58,731 nt of DNA. Origin: an uncultured Bacteroidales bacterium (GTDB lineage: Bacteria; Bacteroidota; Bacteroidia; Bacteroidales; UBA4417). Below are positions 24,466 through 32,090 of this stretch, one piece after another. The stretch spans positions 1 through 58,731 of the forward strand of contig CAIRMR010000037.1 of assembly GCA_903879715.1 (NCBI GenBank), in the 5' to 3' direction. The notes under the pieces are model-generated. The model searched no databases, was not told where the DNA came from, and saw nothing but the letters and a program-made list of their open reading frames with translations. The position numbers and the translations under genes are program-made. The first letter of the stretch is position 1. Each line of letters begins with the position of its first letter.

Positions 24466-26661
24466 ATGAAAATGCAGGAACTGACAGAAAATAAAAGATT
24501 CATACTACTTTATAAAGAGCTTTTACGTTCGTGTAGTTACATTACAGACCGCAGCAACCGTTTATTGATAAAACAGGCATTTATAGAGGTACTTCGACAT
24601 TTTGGTGATACTAAAAATACGCAGGGCGAATTTCAACTTGCTCACTCAGTTTCGGTAGCGCGGATTATTGCCGATGAAATGGGACTGGATTCAACCAGCA
24701 TCCTGGCTGCATTGTTACAGCAACTGCCTGTTTCAACGCCTGTTGAAACTGAAGCATTTAAAAAGAAATACGGAAATGATACATTACACATAGTTCAGAA
24801 ACTTCAGCAGATTTCCGGTATCAGGATGGATAAAATTTCCATCATGCCTGAGAATTTCATTCAACTCTTGCTCAGCCTTTCCGGTGATATACGGGTATTG
24901 CTGATAAAACTGGCCGACAGAATAAACCTGATGCGGCATATTAACCTGCTCTCTGCAAGTGAACAGAAGCAGGTTTCGGTTGAAACAAGCAATCTTTATG
25001 CTCCTTTGGCTCACAGGCTTGGACTGTATAAAGTTAAAACCGAACTTGATGACCTCGCCATGCAGCATACTTTACCCGAAGTATACCAAGGTATTAAGAA
25101 AAAAATTGAAGATACTGCACAGGAGCAGAAGAAGTATTTCGAGGAATTTATTGTCCCGATTCGTAAAAGCCTGCAATCTGTCGGACTCGATTTCGAAATA
25201 AAAGCCCGCACCAAAGCTATTCCTTCTATTTATACCAAAATGAAAAAGCAGGAAATCGAATTCGACGAAGTTTTCGATTTCTTTGCCATCCGTATAATTC
25301 TGGATTGTTCTCCCGAAAACGAAAAACCGGATTGCTGGAAAGCGTATTCGCATGTTACCGATATTTATCCGCCCAATACCTCACGTCTTCGCGATTGGAT
25401 TTCAGCACCCAGGCCTAATGGCTATGAATCGCTGCATGTTACGGTTGAAGCTCCCGGTAATAATTTTGTAGAAGTTCAGATCCGCACAAAACGCATGGAT
25501 GAACATGCCGAAAAAGGAATGGCCGCTCACTGGAGGTATAAAGAGCAAAAAGGTGTTAAATCATCTTCTGATGAATGGCTGCGGAATATCCGGTCCATGC
25601 TCGAAAATTATACGCCCGGCGATGATGAAATTGCTCTGACAGCTGGTATGAATGTCCATTCCGATCATATTTTTGTTTTCACTCCTGAAGGCCATCTTAA
25701 AAAGCTCCGCACTGGTGCAACTATTCTCGATTTTGCTTTTGATATTCATACCGAAATTGGACAGCATTGTACAGGCGCAAAGGTGAATAACCTTTTTGTT
25801 CCATTAAAACATGTGCTCAAAACAGGAGATCATATTGAAGTTATAACTGCCAAGAATCAGAAACCAACCATCGACTGGTTGAATTGGGTGACAACTTCCC
25901 GGGCAATTACCAAAATAAAGCGTATTCTCAAAGATGCTGAATTTTCTCAGTCGGAAGCTGGTAAAGACTTGTTAATGCGCAAATTGGGCCAGTTAAAAGT
26001 CGACTATAACGATGATATAGGAAATAAACTGGTACTTTATTACAAAGCTGTGAGTGCTTTGGATATGTTTCATGGACTTGCTGAAGGAAAGTATGATATT
26101 CAGAAAATTAAGGAAGCATTACTCCCGGTTGTTAAACCGGAGGAAGTCCGGACACTAGTAAAGCCTTTTACAAAAATTGATCCTTCAAAAAACAAAACGG
26201 ATAAGCAAAAACCACTCATAATTGTAAATGATTCTACTCCGCTGGCAGATGTTAAGTTTGCCCGTTGTTGTCAGCCTGTATATGGCGATGAGATTTTTGG
26301 TTTTGTGACTGTATCGGAAGGAATAAAAATTCATCGTACAAATTGTACAAATGCATCCGAAATGCTTGAACGTTACCATTACAGGGTTGTTCAGGCACGA
26401 TGGGCTGAAATTTCGGAACTCACATCCTATGTTGCTACTATCAGGATTAGCGGGAATGATCAGCCGGGCATTCTGAATGATATCACAAACGTCGTTTCCG
26501 GTGATCTGAAAGCCAATATACGGTCAATCAACCTGAATTCTCACAATGGCAAATTTGATGGCTCGATAATGGTGAATGTGGATGGGAAGGCACATCTTAA
26601 CCTGATTCTCGGAACATTGGTACGGCTGAAAGGTATCCGAAAAGTGAGCCGGGAGAATTAA
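24466..26661 (+). CDS. relA: Long RelA/SpoT homolog, (p)ppGpp synthetase with degenerate hydrolase
   Basis: A 731-residue alarmone enzyme. In the N-terminal domain the first histidine (His60, AHSV) and KLADRINLMRH (151-160) remain, but the catalytic HD motif is Gln85-Gln86 (AALLQQLPVST instead of LLHDxVED). The metal site for (p)ppGpp hydrolysis should therefore be lost. The synthetase domain looks intact: FDEVFDFFAIRI (266-277), RLRDWISAPRPNGYESLH (307-324) and EVQIRT (336-341). A TGS domain (about 400-460), a zinc-finger-like region (CCQP around 600) and a C-terminal ACT domain (about 655-731) complete the long RSH layout. It is probably the RelA-like, synthesis-only paralog, with a bifunctional Rel elsewhere in the genome. 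Confidence 0.9.
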   Translation: MKMQELTENKRFILLYKELLRSCSYITDRSNRLLIKQAFIEVLRHFGDTKNTQGEFQLAHSVSVARIIADEMGLDSTSILAALLQQLPVSTPVETEAFKKKYGNDTLHIVQKLQQISGIRMDKISIMPENFIQLLLSLSGDIRVLLIKLADRINLMRHINLLSASEQKQVSVETSNLYAPLAHRLGLYKVKTELDDLAMQHTLPEVYQGIKKKIEDTAQEQKKYFEEFIVPIRKSLQSVGLDFEIKARTKAIPSIYTKMKKQEIEFDEVFDFFAIRIILDCSPENEKPDCWKAYSHVTDIYPPNTSRLRDWISAPRPNGYESLHVTVEAPGNNFVEVQIRTKRMDEHAEKGMAAHWRYKEQKGVKSSSDEWLRNIRSMLENYTPGDDEIALTAGMNVHSDHIFVFTPEGHLKKLRTGATILDFAFDIHTEIGQHCTGAKVNNLFVPLKHVLKTGDHIEVITAKNQKPTIDWLNWVTTSRAITKIKRILKDAEFSQSEAGKDLLMRKLGQLKVDYNDDIGNKLVLYYKAVSALDMFHGLAEGKYDIQKIKEALLPVVKPEEVRTLVKPFTKIDPSKNKTDKQKPLIIVNDSTPLADVKFARCCQPVYGDEIFGFVTVSEGIKIHRTNCTNASEMLERYHYRVVQARWAEISELTSYVATIRISGNDQPGILNDITNVVSGDLKANIRSINLNSHNGKFDGSIMVNVDGKAHLNLILGTLVRLKGIRKVSREN

Positions 26662-26719
26662 GATTCATCTTACGGATAAATAAATCCGATGTTGAAACTA
26701 CTTTCTTATTTGGAAAGTA

Positions 26720-26727
26720 TAACTTTG
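26720..26727 (+). promoter_or_regulatory. -7 promoter box
   Basis: TAACTTTG fits TAnnTTTG and ends 22 bases before the ATG at 26750. Confidence 0.4.
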
Positions 26728-26749
26728 GCTTTTGGAATTCTTTCATTTT

Positions 26750-27223
26750 ATGCAATATCCCGGGTATAATTCTGGAAATGTTATTTTATCTGAAGGGGAA
26801 TGGTTCCCTTTCAAAATACATAATATTGTTCAACTTCAGGATGATGCCTGGTATTTTGTGCTTCAGGATATCAATGGAATGAAGCATTTCATGGCTGCCG
26901 AGAACTATAAATCTTATGGATTTGTTGTCGGAGATCAGATTCAATGTAAAATCGATAAGGTCAATTGTACCGGACGGGTATTCCTTGAACCAAAACATCC
27001 GGTTTATAAGGAAGGTGAAATCTATTATTTTGATTTTATCAGCCACTCTGATTCCGGCAATGAAAGTGTAATTCTGGTAAGAGAAAATTCCGGGAATATC
27101 GTAGAAGTTGTTGTTAACGGAACAAAAAAGGTTGACATCAATGATGAAAAAAGAGTCAGATGCAGTGTGAAAAGTATTGCAAAAGGCAGGCTGATTCTTG
27201 AAATTCTCCCAGATTACACTTAA
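26750..27223 (+). CDS. Small OB/S1-like protein of unknown function
   Basis: A 157-residue soluble protein without a signal peptide. Two beta-rich units are visible. The first contains YFVLQDINGMKHFMAAENY followed by GDQIQCKIDKVNCTGRVFLEPKHPVY, a pattern like S1/OB-fold RNA-binding domains (strand, G..V.C.V..I...G...LEP.HP.Y). The second contains VILVRENSGNIVEV and VRCSVKSIAKGRLILEI, which repeats the same C.V..I..G...LE signature. So the protein is probably two tandem OB-like folds. The start is the ATG at 26750, after the promoter box at 26720; an in-frame TTG at 26732 is less likely. It lies directly upstream of the large candidate ncRNA, on the same strand. Family not recognised; RNA binding is inference. 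Confidence 0.6.
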   Translation: MQYPGYNSGNVILSEGEWFPFKIHNIVQLQDDAWYFVLQDINGMKHFMAAENYKSYGFVVGDQIQCKIDKVNCTGRVFLEPKHPVYKEGEIYYFDFISHSDSGNESVILVRENSGNIVEVVVNGTKKVDINDEKRVRCSVKSIAKGRLILEILPDYT

Positions 27224-27269
27224 TTTATATTCTATTATATTAAGATACAGCATGTTAACAAGGTATGAA

Positions 27270-27291
27270 GTTATTAACAATTGTTCATAAC
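27270..27291. promoter_or_regulatory. Near-perfect palindrome upstream of the candidate ncRNA
   Basis: A 22-bp palindrome with a single mismatched pair, centred on the perfect 10-mer AACAATTGTT (27276-27285) and flanked by GTTAT and ATAAC. It lies between the OB-like gene and the structured RNA region. It could be a dimeric-regulator operator; no regulator gene is adjacent. Confidence 0.35.
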
Positions 27292-27324
27292 TCATGTGTG
27301 AACAATGTGTAGTGATTTCCTGAA

Positions 27325-28257
27325 AAACACTTGACTTAGGGGGTCAAAAAGATGTAATTTTAATTCACCGGACGAGATCATGGTAACTGGCCCCGGAGAG
27401 GCTGCTGAACTTCTGAGAAGGAGGGAAGTACTGATCCCAGAGAAGCTAAAGTTTATAACTCGCAAGAGTAATTTGCAGAAGCCGATTTGAAAGCCGGAAT
27501 GCATGAAAGAGTCAAAGGGCATGAAGCACCCTGAACCGATTGACCGCAAGGAATTGAAGAACAGGCGCACCGCAAGGTGTTTAGAGCACAAGGATGGAAA
27601 ATGTGAATCGGCAACGAAACACATCGGAAACCTGAAACTGCTGAAAATCAGGTTGCAAAACCTGGCAAGTAAAAAGTTGAGACTCTCGCATCAGTAAGCT
27701 CCCGATGATACTCTGAATGCAGGGACGTAGCAAACAAAAACCGCAAGGCAATTGAATGTGAAATTCCCACGATCGCCGAAGCGCGGCACACGGCAGGAAA
27801 AACAAATCTGGCAACAGAAGAGTTGACCAAGCCGAAGCCAGAAAAGCAGGAAGCCGCAAGGCAGAAAGCCAATCAGGCGAGCCGGGGTTCCCAGGGATGT
27901 TAAAATTCCTGATACCTACAGGAGTTATCGAACCTACGGGCAAGATAGCAACAACGCTTCGAATGCAGGAACCGACAACGCGCAAGCGTGGCCACAGCCA
28001 AAATCCTGAGAGGGACAAGGTTTAAAGCCCAGAATCATCCTGAAAGCTCTTCCTCGTGAAGAAAACTACAGTTTGAAACCAGTGCCGGAAAAAACAAAGC
28101 GTGGTGTTCGCACCTACTTTGAACAACAACAGGGCATTTCTTTATGTTTTGCCAATCTGTAAATTCTGCGAAGCAAACGCCGGCCACAATCAACAGCTAC
28201 GGCTGCTGAAAGTGAAATGGGGAACTTTCCGACAGGGATGTTCCCCATTGCTTTTTT
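27325..28257 (+). ncRNA. Large structured non-coding RNA candidate, about 0.9 kb
   Basis: No open frame of protein-like composition covers this stretch, and the sequence is visibly richer in G and C than its flanks. Many perfect hairpins carry GCAA (GNRA) loops on the + strand: ACTC/GAGT at 27458-27469, GCACC/GGTGT at 27567-27580, CAGGTT/AACCTG at 27649-27664, GCC/GGC at 27853-27862 and ACGC/GCGT at 27978-27989. A striking one is ATGTG-AA-TCG-GCAA-CGA-AA-CACAT (27601-27624). GGTG/CACC at 28103-28114 has a UUCG loop, and TCTTC/GAAGA pair at 28048-28062. CTGGCCCCGG (27387-27396) can pair with CCGGGG-ttc-CCAG (27882-27894) to close a large domain. The 3' end is the terminator at 28216-28257; the 5' end is a guess. 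I see no RNase P, tmRNA, group I or group II intron landmarks. Size and style recall ornate RNAs such as GOLLD and ROOL, but I cannot assign a family. Confidence 0.72.
28216..28257 (+). terminator. Intrinsic terminator of the candidate ncRNA
   Basis: A 10-bp perfect stem AATGGGGAAC (28216-28225) with GTTCCCCATT (28240-28249), 14-base loop, then GC and TTTTTT (28252-28257). It fixes both the strand and the 3' end of the RNA. Confidence 0.88.
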
Positions 28258-28303
28258 ATTGCCCTGACATTCGATATTTGGAACAAAAAAGAATGAAAAA
28301 CAC

Positions 28304-28379
28304 ATAACATTAAACAAAAAATGAAAAAGTTGAAAAACACCGGATACTTTTACATTTAATATTTTATGTTTAATGTTAT
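28304..28379. repeat. Inverted-repeat intergenic element
   Basis: 13-bp perfect arms ATAACATTAAACA (28304-28316) and TGTTTAATGTTAT (28367-28379) around an AT-rich centre. A degenerate relative (CATTAAACA, ACTTTTTCATT, TATATGTTT in the same order) lies at about 31055-31145. Confidence 0.5.
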
Positions 28380-28448
28380 TTATTCCTTCCTTTTTAAAAG
28401 ACTAAATGTTTCGTCAGCTCTCCATTTCTGATAACCGAACGAATTCAT

Positions 28449-29138
28449 ATGTTTGACCAACTTAACACTCGTATGCAAAAAACAATCCCGATCAAGGAAA
28501 GGTATATAGCCGTTATAAATTATTTTGAATCAGCAATGCCCGTTGCCGAAACAGAACTGGTTTACCAATCACCATACCAGTTGCTGGTTGCGGTAATTTT
28601 ATCAGCCCAATGCACCGATAAACGTGTAAATATCATTACACCTCCATTCTATAAAGTATTTCCGGATGCGGAATCTCTCTCCAAAGCTCATGTGGATCAA
28701 GTCTTTGAACTGATTAAAAGCTGTTCCTATCCTAATAATAAGGCTAAGAACCTGGTGGGAATGGCTCAGACACTTGTGAGTGAGTTTCACGGTGTGGTAC
28801 CATCAGATATTGATGAACTTCAGAAAATGCCAGGAGTTGGTCGAAAGACAGCAAACGTCATAGCTTCTGTGGTTTTTAACCTTCCGGCAATGGCTGTTGA
28901 TACACATGTTTTCAGGATTTCGAACAGGATTGGTCTGACTACAAACTCCCGAACACCGCTCGAAACTGAAAAGCAGCTGGTAAAATATATTCCCCGGGAA
29001 AAGCTTTCAATTGCTCACCATTGGCTTATTCTCCATGGCAGGTATGTTTGTATTGCCAGGAAACCAAAATGCGAAGAATGTGGCATTAAAGATTTCTGTA
29101 AATATTATTCAAAACTGGCAGCAAAAACTGATAAATAA
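28449..29138 (+). CDS. nth: Endonuclease III
   Basis: A 229-residue DNA glycosylase/AP lyase that removes oxidised pyrimidines. The helix-hairpin-helix is LQKMPGVGRKTANVIASVVF with the catalytic lysine Lys133; the catalytic aspartate Asp151 is in AVDTHVFRISNRIGL. The [4Fe-4S] cluster cysteines follow the family spacing C-x6-C-x2-C-x5-C (201, 208, 211, 217). The ATG at 28449 gives a few more N-terminal residues than usual (~211-220); the ATG at 28473 would restore typical length. The gene follows the ncRNA terminator and an inverted-repeat element. Confidence 0.95.
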   Translation: MFDQLNTRMQKTIPIKERYIAVINYFESAMPVAETELVYQSPYQLLVAVILSAQCTDKRVNIITPPFYKVFPDAESLSKAHVDQVFELIKSCSYPNNKAKNLVGMAQTLVSEFHGVVPSDIDELQKMPGVGRKTANVIASVVFNLPAMAVDTHVFRISNRIGLTTNSRTPLETEKQLVKYIPREKLSIAHHWLILHGRYVCIARKPKCEECGIKDFCKYYSKLAAKTDK

Positions 29139-29231
29139 TGGTTTAATAATACTTTCATTTATGAACCATTTGATGGTTTTTCTGTTTAATTATAGTAATT
29201 ATTAGTTAAACAATCTGAATTTGAAAATATT

Positions 29232-29687
29232 ATGACAACATTAAAACCCGGCGATGCAGCACCTCTCTTTTCTGCAACTGACCCACATGGAAATGTTATT
29301 TCGCTCGAATCATTAAAAGGTAAAAAAGTTGTTCTCTACTTTTATCCTAAGGACGACACGCCTGGATGTACTGCTGAAGCCTGTAATTTGCGCGATAACC
29401 ATTCGGAACTTATTAAGCAAGGATATGTCGTTATTGGTGTAAGCCCTGATCCTATGGCTAAGCATGAGAAATTTACAGCAAAGTATGAACTCCCATTTTC
29501 GCTCCTGCCCGACACGGAAAAACAAATTATTCAGGCTTACGGCGTTTGGGGACCCAAGAAATTTATGGGGAAAAGCTACGATGGCGTTTTTCGTACCACT
29601 TTCGTGATCGATGAGAACGGAATGATCGAAAAGGTATTCACCCAGGTTGATACCAAGGAACATACTGCCCAGATACTGAAATCCTGA
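29232..29687 (+). CDS. bcp: Thioredoxin-dependent peroxiredoxin, Bcp/PrxQ type
   Basis: A 151-residue peroxiredoxin. The active-site segment FYPKDDTPGCTAEACNLRD holds the peroxidatic Cys46 and a resolving Cys51 five residues later, the spacing that defines BCP/PrxQ. FRTTFVIDENG is the conserved C-terminal strand with the catalytic arginine. It reduces hydroperoxides in the cytoplasm using thioredoxin. It is monocistronic: a terminator follows at 29722-29765. Its neighbours nth and recA are also linked to oxidative and DNA damage, but no shared promoter is visible. Confidence 0.94.
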   Translation: MTTLKPGDAAPLFSATDPHGNVISLESLKGKKVVLYFYPKDDTPGCTAEACNLRDNHSELIKQGYVVIGVSPDPMAKHEKFTAKYELPFSLLPDTEKQIIQAYGVWGPKKFMGKSYDGVFRTTFVIDENGMIEKVFTQVDTKEHTAQILKS

Positions 29688-29721
29688 TCTTATCAGAAAT
29701 CGTATTGTAGTTAAAATTATG

Positions 29722-29765
29722 AACGTCAGGTTAATATGCAAATATTTGCATCGACGTTTTTTTTT
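29722..29765 (+). terminator. Intrinsic terminator of bcp, with internal palindrome
   Basis: AACGTC (29722-29727) pairs with GACGTT (29753-29758), enclosing the perfect palindrome ATGCAAATATTTGCAT (29736-29751), then a run of nine T (29757-29765). Confidence 0.75.
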
Positions 29766-29822
29766 GTTAATAAAAACTACTATGAAATTATAACTATATT
29801 TTTATATCAAAATGAAACTGAG

Positions 29823-29830
29823 TAAATTTG
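29823..29830 (+). promoter_or_regulatory. -7 promoter box for recA
   Basis: TAAATTTG fits TAnnTTTG and lies 25 bases before the ATG. No recognisable LexA-type operator is visible. Confidence 0.5.
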
Positions 29831-29855
29831 CTCAATAACGCTAAATCAAATTATA

Positions 29856-30857
29856 ATGGCAAAAGAAGATAGCAACCAGGAAAAACTGAATGTTCTGAAG
29901 CTTACAATGGATAAGCTGGAAAAAACATATGGAAAAGGTACAATAATGAAACTTGGAGATCAGGCTGTTGAAGAAATGCCGACGATTTCTACAGGTTCAT
30001 TGGGCTTAGATATAGCTTTGGGAGTAGGTGGTTTACCAAAGGGCAGAGTTATTGAAATATACGGACCTGAATCATCAGGTAAAACAACACTAGCCTTGCA
30101 TGTGATTGCGCAATCGCAAAAGAAAGGCGGAATTGCTGCCTTTATTGATGCTGAGCATGCTTTCGATCGCTATTACGCGCAGAAGTTGGGTGTTGATATC
30201 GAGAACTTACTTATCTCACAGCCTGATAACGGTGAACAAGCGCTCGAAATCACTGAAAACCTGATTCGTTCAGGAGCTATTGACGTAATTGTAATTGACT
30301 CAGTTGCGGCACTTACACCTCGTAGCGAAATTGAAGGTGAAATGGGCGACTCGAAAATGGGTTTGCAAGCCAGGTTAATGTCGCAGGCTTTGCGTAAACT
30401 TACTTCAACAATCAGCAAGACAGGTTGTTGCTGTATTTTTATCAACCAGTTGCGTGAAAAAATCGGTGTTATGTTCGGAAATCCTGAAACTACAACCGGT
30501 GGTAATGCTCTGAAATTTTATGCATCAGTTCGTTTGGATATCCGCCGCCAGACCCAGATTAAAGATGGCGATGTTGCAATCGGAAATAGGGTTAAAGTGA
30601 AAGTGGTTAAAAACAAAGTAGCTCCACCGTTCCGTATGGCTGAGTTCGACATCATTTATGGTGAAGGCATTTCAAAATACGGCGAAATCATTGATCTTGG
30701 AGTTGAACGCAATATTATCAAGAAAAGCGGTTCGTGGTTCAGTTACGGCGAAACGAAACTTGGACAGGGTCGTGATGCATTGAAGAAATTACTTGCCGAC
30801 AATCCTGAACTCTGTGAAGAAATAGAAACCCAACTTATTGCGGCTCTCAAAGCATAA
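29856..30857 (+). CDS. recA: Recombinase RecA
   Basis: A 333-residue recombinase that forms the nucleoprotein filament for homologous pairing. Walker A is GPESSGKT (70-77). The catalytic/Walker B region is [10 protein letters not shown], loop L2 is [23 protein letters not shown] in part, and the polymerisation N-terminus is normal ([21 protein letters not shown]). The C-terminal domain is slightly short and ends without a long acidic tail, as is common in Bacteroidota. A terminator follows at 30898-30927. Confidence 0.97.
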   Translation: MAKEDSNQEKLNVLKLTMDKLEKTYGKGTIMKLGDQAVEEMPTISTGSLGLDIALGVGGLPKGRVIEIYGPESSGKTTLALHVIAQSQKKGGIAAFIDAEHAFDRYYAQKLGVDIENLLISQPDNGEQALEITENLIRSGAIDVIVIDSVAALTPRSEIEGEMGDSKMGLQARLMSQALRKLTSTISKTGCCCIFINQLREKIGVMFGNPETTTGGNALKFYASVRLDIRRQTQIKDGDVAIGNRVKVKVVKNKVAPPFRMAEFDIIYGEGISKYGEIIDLGVERNIIKKSGSWFSYGETKLGQGRDALKKLLADNPELCEEIETQLIAALKA

Positions 30858-30897
30858 TTTCCAGGAAAAAACTTTGTAGCATATCTTTAAAATTATA

Positions 30898-30927
30898 AAC
30901 TCCGGAGGATTAACTTCCGGAGTTTTT
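30898..30927 (+). terminator. Intrinsic terminator of recA
   Basis: A 9-bp perfect stem AACTCCGGA (30898-30906) with TCCGGAGTT (30916-30924), 9-base loop, followed by T's. Confidence 0.88.
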
Positions 30928-31190
30928 GTATGAGTCTGCTACTAATAGTTGGTATTTCTAATTATTTAATCTTCTGGATAAATATTTATCGTGAAAAAAT
31001 AATTATCAACTGATTGTACCAACTATTACTGAGATTTTTATAGTTTAAAATTGAATTGAAAACATTAAACACAAAACACAAAATGTTAAAGTATTGCAAA
31101 TCCACTTACTTTTTCATTCTTAATTTAGTATTATATGTTTTTCATTACTTTTTAGTTCTGGTTTAAATAGGTTAGGAATTAACCGAAATA
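30928..31190. repeat. Intergenic region with degenerate copy of the 28304 repeat
   Basis: No gene. Around 31055-31145 the order of short blocks (CATTAAACA, ACTTTTTCATT, TATATGTTT) follows the element at 28304-28379, but the inverted repeat has decayed. This lies between convergent transcription units. Confidence 0.35.
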
Positions 31191-31382
31191 CTATTTCACG
31201 ATACCAAACTTTTTACTGAGCAGTTCTTTTCGCATTATCTTAGCATCACAATTACATCCTCCGGCACAACCATGCTGGTTAAGTTTTTCCTTTGAAGGAA
31301 ATAATGTCTTGAAAAGACTGAATAGTACAAAGCCAGCTGCAATTGCTACTATGATGTAGGTTATGATTTCCTGTATTTGCAT
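31191..31382 (-). CDS. FeoB-associated Cys-rich membrane protein
   Basis: A 63-residue protein with one N-terminal transmembrane helix (about 5-27) and a short Cys motif, CAGGCNCD, in the C-terminal part. Small proteins of this type are encoded at the end of feo operons and are named for that association; their function in ferrous-iron uptake is not known. It follows the M50 protease gene by 8 bases on the - strand, so it is the third gene of the operon with feoAB. Confidence 0.83.
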   Translation of the reverse strand: MQIQEIITYIIVAIAAGFVLFSLFKTLFPSKEKLNQHGCAGGCNCDAKIMRKELLSKKFGIVK

Positions 31383-31390
31383 ACTATGTG

Positions 31391-32080
31391 TTAAATCAGA
31401 TTTTTGATTGATGGGAAATAATGTATCACCGATAACCAGGAGATAAATAGGGTAAAAGCCAGCAACAAAATTGACCAGAATGCAGCCGGTATTTTTGTCG
31501 TTTTTTGCAGGTTAGTAGCATCTCCCGCCTTCTTTGGCTGTTTTATCGATAATACAAACAGTACAACCGAGGAAATTATCGCATCTGTAAAAATAATGAC
31601 AGAATAAAAGGTGGCAAATGCATAAATTAATGTCTTGTTGTTAAAGTAAATTAATAACAAATTAAGTACCACAAATGTTCCGGCCCAGAATAGTCCATAC
31701 ATATTTCTTAATGATAGTATCATGATTATCAGTGCGATACTTGTCAGAATAAAAAGGATATACAGGTTATATCCCTTATAAAGTAAAAAAAGACATAGCC
31801 AGCCGGTAAGTGCAGAAACCGGGTAACCTGCCAGGGAGATAAGAGCCTGGGCAAACTTTCCTTTGGCTTTGGTAACAGTGGTTCCGGAAGTATCAGCAAA
31901 CAGATTTACAGCAATTACTTCACCACTTAATAAAAGTGTGACAAACGCATGCCCGGCTTCATGGACCAATGTATTTACGCTTCTGAAGTATTTCCCCAGC
32001 ACAGGAATCCTGGTGAGTAAAAGTGCTGTAATCAGCAGAATATAAAATAAGATCTGAGGATTTGAAGTAAGCCAGCTCAT
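31391..32080 (-). CDS. M50-type membrane metalloprotease in feo operon
   Basis: A 229-residue membrane protein with about six transmembrane helices. The zinc motif HEAGH (40-44) lies in the first helical region after LVHEAGHAFVTLL, as in M50B peptidases. LISLAGYPVSALTGWL resembles the conserved Gly-rich helix, but no clear NPDG motif is visible, so the second metal-ligand region is uncertain. It lies between feoAB and the Cys-rich protein with 10- and 8-base gaps. An intramembrane protease in a feo operon is unusual; it might process FeoB or a regulator. That role is inference. Confidence 0.75.
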   Translation of the reverse strand: MSWLTSNPQILFYILLITALLLTRIPVLGKYFRSVNTLVHEAGHAFVTLLLSGEVIAVNLFADTSGTTVTKAKGKFAQALISLAGYPVSALTGWLCLFLLYKGYNLYILFILTSIALIIMILSLRNMYGLFWAGTFVVLNLLLIYFNNKTLIYAFATFYSVIIFTDAIISSVVLFVLSIKQPKKAGDATNLQKTTKIPAAFWSILLLAFTLFISWLSVIHYFPSIKNLI

Positions 32081-32090
32081 TATGTACTAT

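Noticed and set aside
27331-27358. TTGACT - 16 bases - TGTAAT, like an E. coli sigma-70 promoter
   Set aside because: Bacteroidota use a different promoter consensus, and the TTGAC also forms a local hairpin with GTCAA at 27343-27347.
27581-28018. 145-codon reading frame on the - strand inside the RNA region
   Set aside because: It runs antisense through the GNRA hairpins, has unusual composition (Cys/Ser/Leu/Arg-rich) and no start context; it is a by-product of the structured RNA sequence.
27325-28257. RNase P RNA, tmRNA, or group I/II intron as identity of the large RNA
   Set aside because: The RNase P P4 motif is not convincing (only GAGGGAAGT at 27421), there is no tag-peptide frame or CCA-type end for tmRNA, no domain V hairpin or intron-encoded protein for a group II intron, and no group I core.
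28101-28317. Short frames on both strands over the 3' part of the RNA
   Set aside because: They cross the terminator hairpin and have no protein-like features.
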